From Diphasiastrum complanatum (lineage: Eukaryota > Streptophyta > Lycopodiopsida > Lycopodiales > Lycopodiaceae): a stretch of DNA of 64,000 nt. The stretch lies in contig CM055112.1 in assembly GCA_029204225.1 (NCBI GenBank), positions 22,758,578-22,822,577 of the forward strand, read 5' to 3'. Below, in pieces: positions 32,157 through 44,199 of the stretch. Every line of letters begins with the position of its first letter. The stretch's first letter is position 1. Both the position numbers and the translations under genes were made by a program. Under the pieces are notes generated by a model. It saw nothing but the letters and a program-made list of their open reading frames with translations, was not told where the DNA came from and did not search any database.

Positions 32157-33317
32157 AGTCTCGCGGGATCTGGATTCTGGTATGAAATACTAGGACCTGA
32201 AATACAAGGAATATTATCATACAGTCTGTCTATCGATTGACATACTAACAATACTTAACCCCTTTGCAACACATCATAAATCCTTTCTATTTTTTGGGCC
32301 TTGCGACTCCCGAAGAGTCCCGAACCTTCAACGTTGTAGCAGAAAGTGTACCGCTGCAACCACATCAGCAGGCTTTACAAGAACGTAGAGCGGTGAGGAA
32401 TTAAGTTTGAGCTCATCAACCATGCTACACGTACACGAGGGTAGTTGAATGCATTGAGTGTGATCATACGCGATTTCTAATGGCTGACACCAGATGGTGA
32501 TTTTGCATATGAATGCTTCCAAAATTCGAGAGTGGAAATTGAAGAGATGAAAGCGAAATGGCAAGCGTAACAGACAGATACAAGTTAATGCAAACATGCA
32601 TGAGAAAAATATATATCAAATCGTATGCAGCTAAAGTTGTTAGATATAGCATTCAAATAGGAATCAGGTTACCTGATTTGTGATAATACTGCAGCCCTTG
32701 CAGGGAAAGGAAAGCACCCATTAATGTGACATGGTGCAACATTTCCAATCACAATCATCATGCTGCACTTGATTGAGGTACAAGGAAGCGGACACTTAGC
32801 ACTGGAGACAGAAATTAGATACTTCACACCCCCTAAATAATGAAGAAAGAGACCATTTCTCGAAGGTGGTGAGCATTTAGTGTTCCCATACCTCCTCAAG
32901 CTTCTCTTGAATGACTTGCATCTCTGAAGGCAATTGGGTCTTTGAAAAATGGTGTCCTTTTCAACTCAAAAAATGTGTTGTAAAATGGTGCAATGATCAA
33001 AGATTGCAGATAATCACACTAACTAACCAATGTGTTTACACATTGATTATACTACAAAAAGAAAATGTACTTATCATAATTGCAAATTTCTCAGCCTCTT
33101 GGCTTGCCTGATCATGAAATTGAAGCATGTTATAGATTTATGAATCACTTGTAGTCTCCTACATTGGCATACATGTAACTTAATATATGAAGAATTGTGC
33201 AAAAGGTGTCTAGAGTCTAGACACTTGCACATATAAGTTCACTATGTTGGAGCTTTTGGGAGAAGAAAATTATCAATGCAGTGCCCACTTTGGCCCCAGC
33301 TCCACCATAACCACACA
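32157..33317. other. No firm gene; contains a possible Cys-rich exon
   Basis: Mostly AT-rich, unassigned. On the minus strand 32801-32673 is bounded by a good acceptor (TTCTGTCTCCAG) and donor (CAG then GTAACC). It encodes AKCPLPCTSIKCSMMIVIG then NVAPCHINGCFPF. Five Cys in 30 residues could be a small Cys-rich domain, but no family is recognised and no partner exons were found. Confidence 0.3.
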
Positions 33318-33425
33318 TTTTTCTTTTTTAGATTGGCTGCCCGGTTACAACGTGTCTGAGCAACCAAACTTTATTTCATATTCTTTTCGATGGGATTACG
33401 CAGAGAGAATATATAGAACACTTTT
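33318..33425 (-). repeat. Hairpin-tailed dispersed repeat, copy 2
   Basis: A poly(T)-rich run at 33318-33329 is followed by a stem-loop at 33335-33365 (GGCTGCCC...GAGCAACC), then ATGGGATTACGCAGAGAGAA. It corresponds feature by feature to copy 1 at 10515-10630. The stem is kept although the loop sequence differs. Confidence 0.5.
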
Positions 33426-34040
33426 TTATTAATTTTGGATTTTTGAATTTATTTAGGACTAGTTTTTACATATGGTACCAAAAGAGCCAGATAAGAAAAA
33501 CAATTAAAACTTACTAATTCTTGAAGTGGGATTTTCTCCAGTTCGAATCTCATTTCAATGCAATTATAAGCCAAACAAGACAAATTTGATCAACAAGTCA
33601 CAATTTATTTTTTAAATTTATTAATGCTTTTCTCCAATAGCTATGAGCACCTAATATAATTTTAAATCATTCCAATTGTTAGATCAAAGGGTTTATGGTG
33701 GATACTTTTGGGAAATCAGATATAATCATGTCCAAAATCAGTGTCGATCTGAATAACATAGACAACTTTTAAACATAAACATTGATATAGAATTTCAAAA
33801 GAAACATAAACATAATTTGATATTTAAAAGAAACATAAACATCACTGAATCATATACTACTTTGAACGAGCTGTATTATAAGAACTCTCAAAGAAATTTA
33901 ATCACAATGTGTCACTTGCCACTAATAGTGGTTCATATTTATAATTAATGGTCTTGGGCCAATTACAAAAGATGCACAACTTTGGTGCAATTCTAGACAA
34001 ATTTGTAGAAGTTTAACTTTTTAGACTAGTGATTTACTAT
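33426..34040. other. No recognisable gene
   Basis: AT-rich. AAAAGAAACATAAACAT occurs twice near 33797-33840 as a short local duplication. Nothing else was recognised. Confidence 0.45.
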
Positions 34041-34096
34041 TTCAATATTCTAAAGGTTGAGAACTAGAAACTATTTTCAACCTTTAGAATTTTGAA
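34041..34096. repeat. Foldback: 20-bp inverted repeat with 16-nt loop
   Basis: TTCAATATTCTAAAGGTTGA (34041-34060) and TCAACCTTTAGAATTTTGAA (34077-34096) are complementary at 19 of 20 positions. The element lies downstream (3') of the decayed gene at 34404-35840. Confidence 0.8.
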
Positions 34097-34403
34097 AAGT
34101 CGTTAAACTTTCTACATCATAATTCCTCATGGTCTTACAATACACATGCCATGGAATATGATTTACTGATAATAGGATGACATGCCCACACCCTAGCATA
34201 CAAAAAGTCGGCTTTCTACAAAATTGCCAAGTTGGATTTACAAATGAATTTACAGAAAGAATTACGCGTCTTTTGGAGCCAAATTTGGCCTTGTTGCAAA
34301 TTCGAAATCTGCCAACACTCACTAAATTAAATACATTACAAGTTCAATAATTATGGTGACAAAGATTGTAACCAGAACTCTACAACTACAATGATCTTGA
34401 ACT

Positions 34404-35840
34404 CTACTCATCAATATCAACTGCACACTCATCGGATAATTTGGACAAATATTCTTTGATGTGTGCCACTGATATTTCCGGAATATATATTGATTTTTCC
34501 ACAGTATAGCCGTGTGCCTTGATTGTTTTTTTTGCCTTTGATCTCCATGCATGAACAATTGTATCTACATCCATATATTGCGATCCGTCATTGTTCATAA
34601 TCCATTCTTTCTCTAAGCAATTTTTGTACAGCTCTGAGTTGTCAACTTGTCTCTAGTTTCTATGCCGTTGATTAGATTTTGGTTCATACCATAATGCTTT
34701 AAACTCTGTGGCCAAGCCTTTTGAGTTTTTCTTCACTTCGACAACTTTTGCCACCTAAATAGGTATGGAACCCTCCACAACATCTTCATCTAGAGGCCGC
34801 ATTGCAACGAACTTGTCCAACACAACTTCTCTACGTGGAATGAATTCAACCAGAGGTGCATCAGCTTTTCGCCCACAAAATCTCCGGGGTAATAACTCTA
34901 CATCCATTTGGACCTCATTGATCGAAGTTGATACAGATGAATCAAAAGTGGTTGGCAAGGATTGTGGCCTAAAAGCCTCTTGGCTATACATTGATCCTGA
35001 TAACATTTTTTCTTTGGAAAGATATTCGACAAGTTTTGTGGTTTCCACCACACATGCATCATTGCGATCTTTGTATTCTGGAAACTTCTGGCTCATGAAC
35101 CGCAAATAATTAATAAAGGACATTATTCCTTTCATTTCATCTGGATCTAGATCCTTCGTGGATGCTAGAAAGATGGCTTCATCTTTTGAAGGTACACGCT
35201 GCAACAATTTGAAAGGTTCACTCCATGCATTGTCTCCATCATTAGAATAGTATTTCCATTGAAAAATAGTGAGGATTGGTGTGTCCTTCTAAGCCGTCAT
35301 TTCCTTGAGCAATACAAGGATCTATGAATTGTTTCCAGTATTTTACTTCAGTGCTTTCGATATGACCGCCACCTATCTTTTCACCAGTTCGTGCTAGCAT
35401 ATTTGGCATTGTCTAAACTGATTTGGGCTTCAAAGCTCTGGATATGACACTGAAAACATGATCTATGTCTTCATGTGTGTGGCCAACCAAAAGAAATCCC
35501 ATTTCTGCCTTTTGGACCTATTGCATTTTTAAGGTCGTCACATGTTTTGCATTTGGACATTCTTTGCCTTGTTGGAGTCTTGACATGTCCAAACTCTTGT
35601 TTCCACATCTTGTACAGTGTGTGGATCTTGAAACTTCAGGAATACACGTATCTTTAAGATGTGTGTTGAAGACATCACGTTTATGCATGCCGAGTGGGAG
35701 ATGATGTTCGCAAATAGCAATGCCATCTTTTGATTTATGTTGAAGATGTGGTTGAGAACTTCTCCTAGGCGATCGAATTCACTGTGAGGGTATGGCAAGG
35801 GACAATCCATTTTAAACACCTTCGAAATTAGGACCACACT
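34404..35840 (-). pseudogene. Decayed DUF7869-like (HTHEDID motif) protein gene
   Basis: On the minus strand the reading begins MDCPLPYPHSEFDRLGEVLN at about 35820, changes frame, and reaches MGFLLVGHTHEDIDHVFSVI followed by SRALKPKSV, a stop, then TMPNMLARTGEKIGGGHIES. The (V)GHTHEDID(x)FS motif is the hallmark of the DUF7869-type family seen in large transposon-derived proteins of plants, algae and oomycetes. The C-terminal part continues in a clean 150-codon frame (35207-34755: PSKDEAIFLASTKDLDPDEM and onward). The last segment has DTIVHAWRSKAKKTIKAHGY and stops at 34404. At least three frameshifts and two stops break it. The biochemical role of the family is unknown to me. Confidence 0.55.
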
Positions 35841-36147
35841 TTTATTCGTACCAACTTCTCTGAAAAAAAAACATATTCGTTTGATTCAGCAGTTAAGACA
35901 ATGCAACTGCCTCTTTTCGGGAAAAAAAAAAAAAAAAAAGAAACAACTGGAGTTACATCTTTTCTTGAACGGTCCATGTAGTGACCTTGAAAAAAATCAT
36001 ATAGGTACACTTTATGTTAGGATTTGCAATGCTATTGAAAGTATAATTAGCAATATTATGAAACTGTGATAAATAGTGCCAAATAGCTATTGAAAGTAAA
36101 ATTAGCAAAATTATTATGAAATTGTAACAAAATTATGAAACAATTAT

Positions 36148-36612
36148 AGCCCTTAGATCTTGTCCTTTAGCCAGTGGCCCTTAGCCCATAGCCCTTTCCC
36201 TTGTCCCTAGGCCCAGCCCTTCGCCCTTAGCATTAGCACTTGGCCCTTAACCCTTAGACCTTATACCCTAGCCCTTAGCTCTCGTGCATTAGCCCTTACC
36301 CTTGAGCGTCAGCCCTAGCACTAGGCCCTTATCCCTTGGCTCTTAACCTTAGCCCTTGGCCCTTAAACCTTGCCCTTAGCCTTAACCCTCGGCCCTTGGC
36401 CCTCGGCCCTAGCCCCTAGCCCTTGGCTAGGCCCTTGGCCCTAGCCCTTATCCCTTGGCCGATGGCTCTTGGTCCTTGGTCATTGGTGGTGGTCCTTACC
36501 CCGTAACCCTTAGTCCTAGCCCTAAGGCCCTTAGTTATTAGCCTTTGGTCCTTCAACCATCGCCCTTGGCCTTTCGGTCTTAGTCCTTGAGCCCTTTGTC
36601 TTTAGCGCTTTA
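36148..36612. repeat. Degenerate CCCTTAG / CCCTTGGC heptamer array
   Basis: About 460 bp composed almost wholly of variants of AGCCCTTAG, GGCCCTTGG and CCCTAGCC. The period drifts between 6 and 9, with about 50 units. It ends at the TA run starting 36626. It resembles a decayed telomere-like or minisatellite array but not the canonical plant telomere TTTAGGG. Confidence 0.75.
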
Positions 36613-36620
36613 AGACTCTT

Positions 36621-37560
<940 letters not shown>

Positions 37561-37902
37561 GTTTGTTTTTGGTTTTGGCAATATATTGTTTCAAGGTTTA
37601 GGCAATATAGTTATGAGGAGGAATGAGGAGAGGCCATTACATTCGGATATTTATCCCATAAACATTTAGTTAAGCATGGAATTTTTTCAAGCTATATATA
37701 GAGGCTTGAAATAGTGTTTTTCTCAACAATTGTGGGCAATCTTTTTTTTAAATGAGTTTTCATTTAAAAGCCACAAAAAAGAAATTTAGCTCAAAATAAT
37801 AGACATACACGATGCTGACACATGGAATACCAATTATCCCACAATCAATCTTGGAAAGTGATTAAAGGGTGCATAAGTAGGGGGTCCGGGGATTTCCGGA
37901 AA
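37561..37902. other. No recognisable feature
   Basis: AT-rich DNA between the tandem-repeat region and the palindrome region. Nothing supported. Confidence 0.4.
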
Positions 37903-38745
37903 GCCATCCGTCGTGGTATATGGCTTCTTCCAGAATTTTTTAATTGTTTTCGGGATCTTCGCGGTCTTCGCGAATTTTCCTGATCTTCTTGTTCTTAGCG
38001 GATTTCGTGATTTTCGGGATCTTCACGGTCTTAGCGAATTTTCGTGATCTTCGCTGATCCTCCTGATTTTCGAGATTTTTCGAGATTTATTCTAGATTTA
38101 TTCGCGATTTTTATGGTAATTTTCGAGATGTTCATTTGTGAAAATATATGGAGGAAGCCATCCGCCGCGGCGGATAGTTTTCCACATTATCGGTTTTTTT
38201 TCGTGATTTTCTGGATTTCTTCGACGTTTTCTAGATTTCGAATTTATTCGGGAATTGATTTTTTTTGGGATTTTTGGGAGTTGAAATTTTTTAGGAGTTG
38301 TCCATCTGACACGGCGGATGGACCGGAATCCAAATTTATTTTTTCACAAATTGATTTTTAATGGTTTTTCTTAGAAATAAAGTCTGTTTGAGGGGGGTTC
38401 ATCCGCCGCAACGAATGGACCTTCATCCAATTGTTTCTGACATGAATTTTTTTTTAGATGTTTACCCTATACAAAATCCACTTTTACCCTATACAAAATC
38501 GGAAAAAGTTTACCCTATACAAAATCCACTGATGTTTACCCTACAAAATCGAAAGAAGTTTCAGTTGTACATTTTTTTTTTTTTAAACCAAGAATTTTTT
38601 AAGAAAAAGCAAAGAAAAATTATGGAGAAAGTCGTTCGTCCTCCCCCCCACCCCTCTCTATCTCTCTTTGTCCCTCTCTTCCCAACTTATTCGAGCTATC
38701 AAAGTTTATCTAAGAGGGGGGGGTCCATCCGTCGTGGCGGATGGA
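37903..38745. repeat. Five copies of a CCATCCGCCGCGGCGGATGG palindrome
   Basis: Copies at 37903-37924, 38158-38177, 38301-38322, 38398-38419 and 38724-38745. The consensus is a perfect 20-bp palindrome; individual copies carry one to several changes. Three copies are followed by GGA(C/T)C(T/G)nnATCCAA and a T-rich run, so the repeat is larger than the palindrome. Between copies the DNA is T-rich, with GATCTTCGCGGTCTTCGCG-like phrases (37930-38060). Confidence 0.75.
38461..38550 (+). repeat. Four copies of TTTACCCTATACAAAATC
   Basis: 18-bp units at about 38461, 38483, 38509 and 38535 (the last lacks TAT), with short variable spacers. They lie between the fourth and fifth palindromes. Confidence 0.8.
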
Positions 38746-38769
38746 TCTCCATCCAAAATATTTTTTAAG

Positions 38770-39149
38770 AAATTTTGTTTCAGAACTAATAAAAGTTAGA
38801 AACTAATACTGCTGAAAAACTAATTGAGGTTAAAAATTTAATTGAAACTTTTTTCTAAAAAGTTGTAAAAAGATTTCAACCTTTTTTTGAAGAGCCTTAA
38901 ATCCCCTTCCTAAGTGTTGCCATTATTGGAGGGTCTGAAAGTCTTTTATTGAGCTTGAAAGTCCAAGCTACCCTAACCTCATGGCTACTCCTTCCTCAAC
39001 AGATTTTCAAAAATACATATATATCAGTTAAACGAGTATAAAAAACGACCTCTAAAAATGATCTGCAACTACTTGAACAAAAGCCTCTCAGATACAAATT
39101 TGGATTAAATAACATGGATTGAAATGGCTCAGCTTATATAGTATTCCTA
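38770..39149. other. No recognisable feature
   Basis: AT-rich; no supported feature. Confidence 0.4.
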
Positions 39150-39505
39150 AGTTGTGTACAGCTCATCAATCCATGACTGTGTTTCTCAGTTCTGTATAGC
39201 TCATCAAGCCATGTTACATTTTTCATTTTTCTCTTGTCTGTGTACAGCTCATCAATCCTTGCCTGCGATCCTCAGTTTGTGTACAGCTCATCAATCCATG
39301 TCTTCACAAAGATAAGCAACATTTTTCATTTTTCTCTTGTTTGTGTAATCCTTGCCCTCGATCCTCAGTTTGTGTACAGCTCATCAATCCATGTCTTCAC
39401 AAAGCCAAGCGACGATTTTCATATTTCTCTTGTTTGTGTATAGCTCATCAATCCTTGCCTGCTCATCAATTAGTTTGTGTACAGCTCATCAATCCATGCC
39501 ATAGG
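39150..39505 (+). repeat. Tandem array with TACAGCTCATCAATCCATG core
   Basis: Eight core copies (one truncated) with alternating endings CCATG and CCTTGCC. They are embedded in a roughly 100-bp higher-order unit that includes CTTCACAAAG and TTTTTCATTTTTCTCTTG. Reading frames through it repeat the peptide VYSSSI, an artefact. Confidence 0.8.
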
Positions 39506-39699
39506 TTTCTTATTTGTTTCATTGTTTAAGACCTATTGTTAATCTGAATAAACTCCATAAATACTGCTCTAGTTTTGATCTTTATATTTTAGAAGTGCTA
39601 GTCTCAATTGTCTTAATTCTCTGAAGACCTCTTAGTTTTTTAGCCTCCCTTTTTGTCTGATAGAAGAGACGGTCAAGTCCAAGCTGCCCTAACCTCATC

Positions 39700-39910
39700 G
39701 GGGATTACCGTGGATTTTTTCAGGATTTTCAAGATCTTTTTCGGAATTTCTTTGTGGCTTTTCAGGATCTTTCGTGGCGTTCCCAGCTTTCATGGCTTTT
39801 TGTTATATTTCGGGATGTCTCCGGGATGTTTGTCTTTGTGGCTTTTGGGATCTTCGTGGCTTTCGTGGCTTTTCATGGCTTTCGTGGATTTTCTAGATCT
39901 TTTTGGGACT
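39700..39910 (+). repeat. Low-complexity TTTCGTGGCTTTCG-type sequence
   Basis: Loosely repeated GTGGCTTTTCATGGCTTTCG and GGGATCTTCGTGG phrases, resembling the low-complexity sequence at 37930-38100. The two flank the palindrome and tandem-repeat region. Confidence 0.55.
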
Positions 39911-39929
39911 GCAATTTGGCCTGGCTTTC

Positions 39930-42110
39930 TATATTGCTGATGAGACTGCGTTCCGACCTTCAGAGGAACCAAGTCTCTTATTTTTTACGAGGGCTTGGAA
40001 GATTTCAACAAAAACAAGCTCTTCTGGAACTCATGTTAAAGCGTTTGTGGTGGTTTCAAAAAAATCTGTAGGTGAGCCCATGTTCAGTATGGACGATGAT
40101 GTTCAGTCCCTTGGTTTAAATCGAGGGAACAAGATCGATTTCGATCACGTAGAGTTTATGACACAAACTCCAAGATGGGACTGAGCATCATGTTGTTCTT
40201 TCATGTGAAGACCTCATACATTTCACTACCCCGCCTAAAAGTCAAGATGAAAATATGGTCAGTTTGAATTTTGAAGGACAACTGGCGAGTGGCATGTTCC
40301 TTCTGGCTAGCAAATATGAGAGCTGAATAATATGAATGAAGATATCTTTATGGAGGCTAGCACAATGGTCTCTTCAATTCTCTCAACTTTGGGTACGTAG
40401 CCAGAATTACATGACAAATTGGAGGATCCTTCACTGGACGAAATACATGCTCATCAAGGAGAAAAGTCAAGGCTACAAAAAAAAAAGACCATCTGTACGC
40501 AGGGAAATCGCAGATATTCAACATGGGCGGAAAGCAGCAAGACCTATTGAAAGGGTAGGGAAGCAACCGTTGGAGCCCCATATTACAGTGTTTCTGAGGA
40601 CGGGTGATGCAAGCTCCGAATCAGATCATGAACATGTCGACGTGGACAAATTCGAAGGCGACACAAATGTCAACTTAGACTGCTTTTCTACATATGATGT
40701 TGGATATGTTTGGGGTAGACATCAATTTCATGTGAAGACATAAAACATTCACCGACCCTCACTCTTCACAAACCAACGTGCATTGGATTATGATTTTGTT
40801 GGACAACTTTTTCAATCTGTGAGTACACCTCAAGGTCCACCACCAGCCTCCATCAACATTACTTTGAGGCCCATATATTATCAGGAAAGCGCCAAAACAA
40901 CTATTCAATTTGACAATCCTGAAGATTTTGAGAAGGCCTTTAAAACTTTTCAAACATGGAATATGGAGAATAATAAAGAGGTATATGCTGATAGATATCC
41001 AAAGGAAGATGATTTAGCACCAGGCTCGAAGTTGGATGGTCTATCTAAAAATCGATTTATGGAAAACTGTCACTTTGAACCAATTGACGGTCAGCACTTT
41101 TGTTGTGCTTGAAACGAGGTTGTTGTTGAAGCGTTAAGAACACGAAGATTATTACCAGCTATTTTTGAGTCACGATTTAGATTTGACCATGCAAGAATCT
41201 ACATTTTTTGAGATCAGAGTCGCTATATTTTGGAATCTGACAGATTGAATTTTGAGCCAAAAATAAAGAGAAAGAAAAGCACTTTGGCGGAGATCATGGA
41301 ACGTGGATGCGCTCTTTGGGTCGAATGTGAACGACCAAGATATATCAAGGGCCTCAAACTCTCTCCTGAACAAAGAAAGAAAATGTGCAAATTCTATCTC
41401 AAATTGAGAGGGGTACTTGGCAGTGAGGTAACTGGGACACTGCAGGAAAGGTGGCCCTCAAAAGCTTGTATGACAAGTTTGAGGAATACACGCGAATTCT
41501 CCTACAATCTGATGAGACATTCAAAAACTTTTTGGATGTTATGAAATTTTACTGTGCAAACCAAATTTTTTATGAAGTGCTGGCAATTATATCTGGTAAA
41601 AGAATGAAAATAATACCGATGACAATTAGATTCTTTAGAAGCTTGAGATATGTGCCAGACCATCTTTGTGATCGCATATGTAAAAAGTTAGTAAATGGGA
41701 AGCTATATTTCGGAAAAAAATAAATAAAGATAAGCACATCAAAGAGGGCGTGACTTTACTTGTGCGTGAAAGTTGTGCTCTCAATATTGTAAAATATATA
41801 CTCTCTTTGGAAAACAACCTGCCGCCGAATGTGGAGTATGGCAAAGAAAATATTAAATTGCTTTCTAAATCTATCAATAAAAGGTTTTCCAACGATTGGA
41901 TGTGGGCAACGACTGGTGCGAGCAATAGAACCATATCCACCTTGGTGGTGATATTCCTTCATCCTTAAAATTTATCGTAAATAAATTGAAGGCAAGATAT
42001 TTGGCCGCAAATATTTCTGAAGCAGGTGCCAACACCTCCAGTACAGGATGGAGGTCTTTTTGTTAAGTCAGGAATTCCAAAGGCGAAAAAGCCATTTGCT
42101 GCGGTGTAGA
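39930..42110 (+). pseudogene. Decayed unknown gene with DGQH motif
   Basis: Successive plus-strand frames read as one former protein. AFRPSEEPSLLFFTRAWKIS ... MFSMDDDVQSLGLNRGNKID (to 40184), then HHVVLSCEDLIHFTTPP, then an acidic or basic linker. From 40783 an open frame gives DYDFVGQLFQSVSTPQG, then SINITLRPIYYQ, NRFMENCHFEPIDGQHFCCA, a stop, VVEALRTRRLLPAIFESRF. After that: ILESDRLNFEPKIKRKKST, ALWVECERPRYIKGLKLSPE, and YDKFEEYTRILLQSDETFKN. The PIDGQH segment, followed by a helix, resembles the glycine-His motif of ParB/sulfiredoxin-fold nuclease-like domains, but this rests on one motif. More than four frameshifts and stops; not functional. Confidence 0.4.
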
Positions 42111-42197
42111 AAAAACTAATTTTATGAGTGTTCCATATTCCTTGTGGGAACGACCAACCTTGTATATATTTGATAATATAGATTCTTTGGAGGAGTC

Positions 42198-42560
42198 CTA
42201 TATCGTGTCAATGGTGCGGCATTGCATGGCGACCCTCATGACACAGCATAAACTTTGTGTTGTCATTTTGTTCGGGCTAAAGGTTTCGAAGTAATCGATG
42301 TCGAAAATTTGTGAGAATTCCCTTGCCATGAGTTGAGCTTTCTTTCTGTCGATACTACCGTTTGCTTTGTATTTGATCTTAAAAATCCATTTGCAGTCGA
42401 TTATTTTTCTGTCTGCTGACAGCCTCGTGACAGTCGATATGTTGTTCCTCAGCAGTGAGTTGTACTCCTTGTCCATTGCTTCCTTCCAGAGATCTGAATC
42501 GGCATGTGACAAGAAAAATGCAAAGAGAGAGAAAATCCCGAAGGTCGTCTAAAATAAACG
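42198..42560 (-). pseudogene. copia reverse transcriptase N-terminal fragment
   Basis: The minus strand reads SDLWKEAMDKEYNSLLRNN, KIIDCKWIFKIKYKANGSID, RKKAQLMAREFSQIFDIDY and FETFSP. This is the copia RT start (W-x-A-M-x-x-E, then CKWIFKxK, then YxETFSPV). It is an isolated fragment with neither RT catalytic residues nor LTR of its own, adjacent to the start of the plus-strand copia at 42712. Confidence 0.8.
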
Positions 42561-43318
42561 AGGAAGGTTCCAGCGACATCCTCATCCACATCAACAATGC
42601 TGAATTATTGACCGTATATATTGTGTATAGTTGTCACAAAAGCCATATACTTCCAAGTACAACGGCTTTTCTAATTAGTTGACAAGCATTCAATGTAATT
42701 AATACATGGATGAAATCTATAAATAGATCGTCCAAGCACAACTTAGCGGTTGCTCCGTCCATGAGATGCATTATTTGAGCCTCCCAATTACGCCGTCAAT
42801 TTTTTGTTGTAATTGCTATTTGTATTGTGCTTCAGTGTAATATAGCAGCAGCACGTTTTTATCTGTGTACAATGCAGATGAATGCTTGTTGTGATTAAAT
42901 GCACTTTCATTGCTGTTTGATCGCGCTTGTTTACTCACTCTGATCAGAACACGGACATCTAAGACTCCTCAATTTTTTATCAGACGATGGTTGTCTTTGG
43001 CGCTTGAGGAACTTGCAATATCATACTGCTCTTCCATTTATTTTAGAACTATACTTCACATTGAATCTAATTTCAGTAGTACCACACACAAACCATCTCT
43101 AATCTCTTTGGTGGACTGTACTCTTGTTTTAAAGTATGAATTAATTTTTAAGATCTTGTTGGGCAATTTGAACACTTGAAGCTGTGATTACATTTAGCAT
43201 AAGCTGTCTATTAGACTGTTTTTTGCATTTAGCAGCCGATTAGAATGGAAGAGCTGTTCCGCAATATTTCTGCTCTCTTTTCCGTTCGCGTTCTTTTATC
43301 TCCCTTGTCCCATCAAAT

Positions 43319-43330
43319 TGGTATTAGAGC
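43319..43330 (+). promoter_or_regulatory. Primer-binding site, initiator tRNA-Met (one mismatch)
   Basis: TGGTATTAGAGC lies a few bases after a CA that would end the 5' LTR. One C to T change from the canonical site. Confidence 0.75.
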
Positions 43331-43380
43331 GTAGCTCAAATAAATCGAAAGATTAAGTTTGTTTTATTTGTATATTGTTA

Positions 43381-44190
43381 TCATGTCTCATATAGGTAGC
43401 TCCTCATCTTCATCACTCAGTGAAGCTAGAGTCATTGACAAGTTCAATGGTTCTAACTTTTACATTTGGAAGTTAAAACTTAGAATGATGTTGATAGATA
43501 GAAATCTTTGGGATGTAGTAGAAGGTGCAGACCTGAAACCAGAAGATGGTGATCAAGCAAAGGCCTGGAGGATCAAAGATCAGAAAGCCTTAGCATGTAT
43601 CACACTCAATCTGGCCGACTCCCAAATATCTCACATTACTACGTGCAAAAACTCTAAGGAAGCACTGGACTTGTTAACAAATCTTTATGAGACTCACAAA
43701 ATTACATCTTAGAAGGAAGTTCTTTACTCTTAGCATGTCTGATTCTATTGCCATCACTTCTCACATCAATAGCTTCAAATTTTTGTTAAATCAGTTATCA
43801 ACTATAAGATGTTTTATTCAAGATGATGATGTCGTTATGACCTTGCTTTCTTCTCTTCCAAAGTCGTATGAACACTTTGTGGTGATGATCCTCACACAAC
43901 CCGACCTCACGCTTCAAAAGATGGTCGATCATCTTCTTTAAAAAAAAATACGGAGAAAGACTAGCAGCTTGTCCATCAAAGACAAATCCATGGCTCTATA
44001 CACCAAGAAGAAAGACTATTCCAAGGGCAAGAATCAAGTGCAACAACAACAGCAGAAGCTTCACACTCAAAGTGAGCATGGTGAATCACGCAAGAAGCTT
44101 TTTTATAGATATTGCAAAAGAGCTAATCACGACATGAAAGAGTGTCGCATCAGGATCTACAACGAGGCAAAGAAGCAGCAACAATAGCAA
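43381..44190 (+). pseudogene. copia gag with zinc knuckle
   Basis: 43381-43710 encodes SEARVIDKFNGSNFYIWKLK, LRMMLIDRNLWDVVEGADL, then ACITLNLADSQISHITTC (the DUF4219/UBN2 gag start). A frame change near 43690 leads to LRRKFFTLSMSDSIAITSHI and LLSSLPKSYEHFVVMILTQP. After a stop at 43939-43941 come a Lys/Gln-rich stretch and the knuckle YRYCKRANHDMKECRI. The first knuckle Cys is Tyr. Clearly related to the gag of the minus-strand element at 26605-27320. Confidence 0.8.
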
Positions 44191-44199
44191 CAACCAGAC

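Noticed and set aside
34765..35109. Plus-strand 114-codon frame
   Set aside because: Antisense to the clean minus-strand frame of the DUF7869-like gene.
39150..39505. Regularly spaced repeats resembling a CRISPR array
   Set aside because: Spacers are themselves repeated and the context is plant nuclear DNA; it is an ordinary tandem array.
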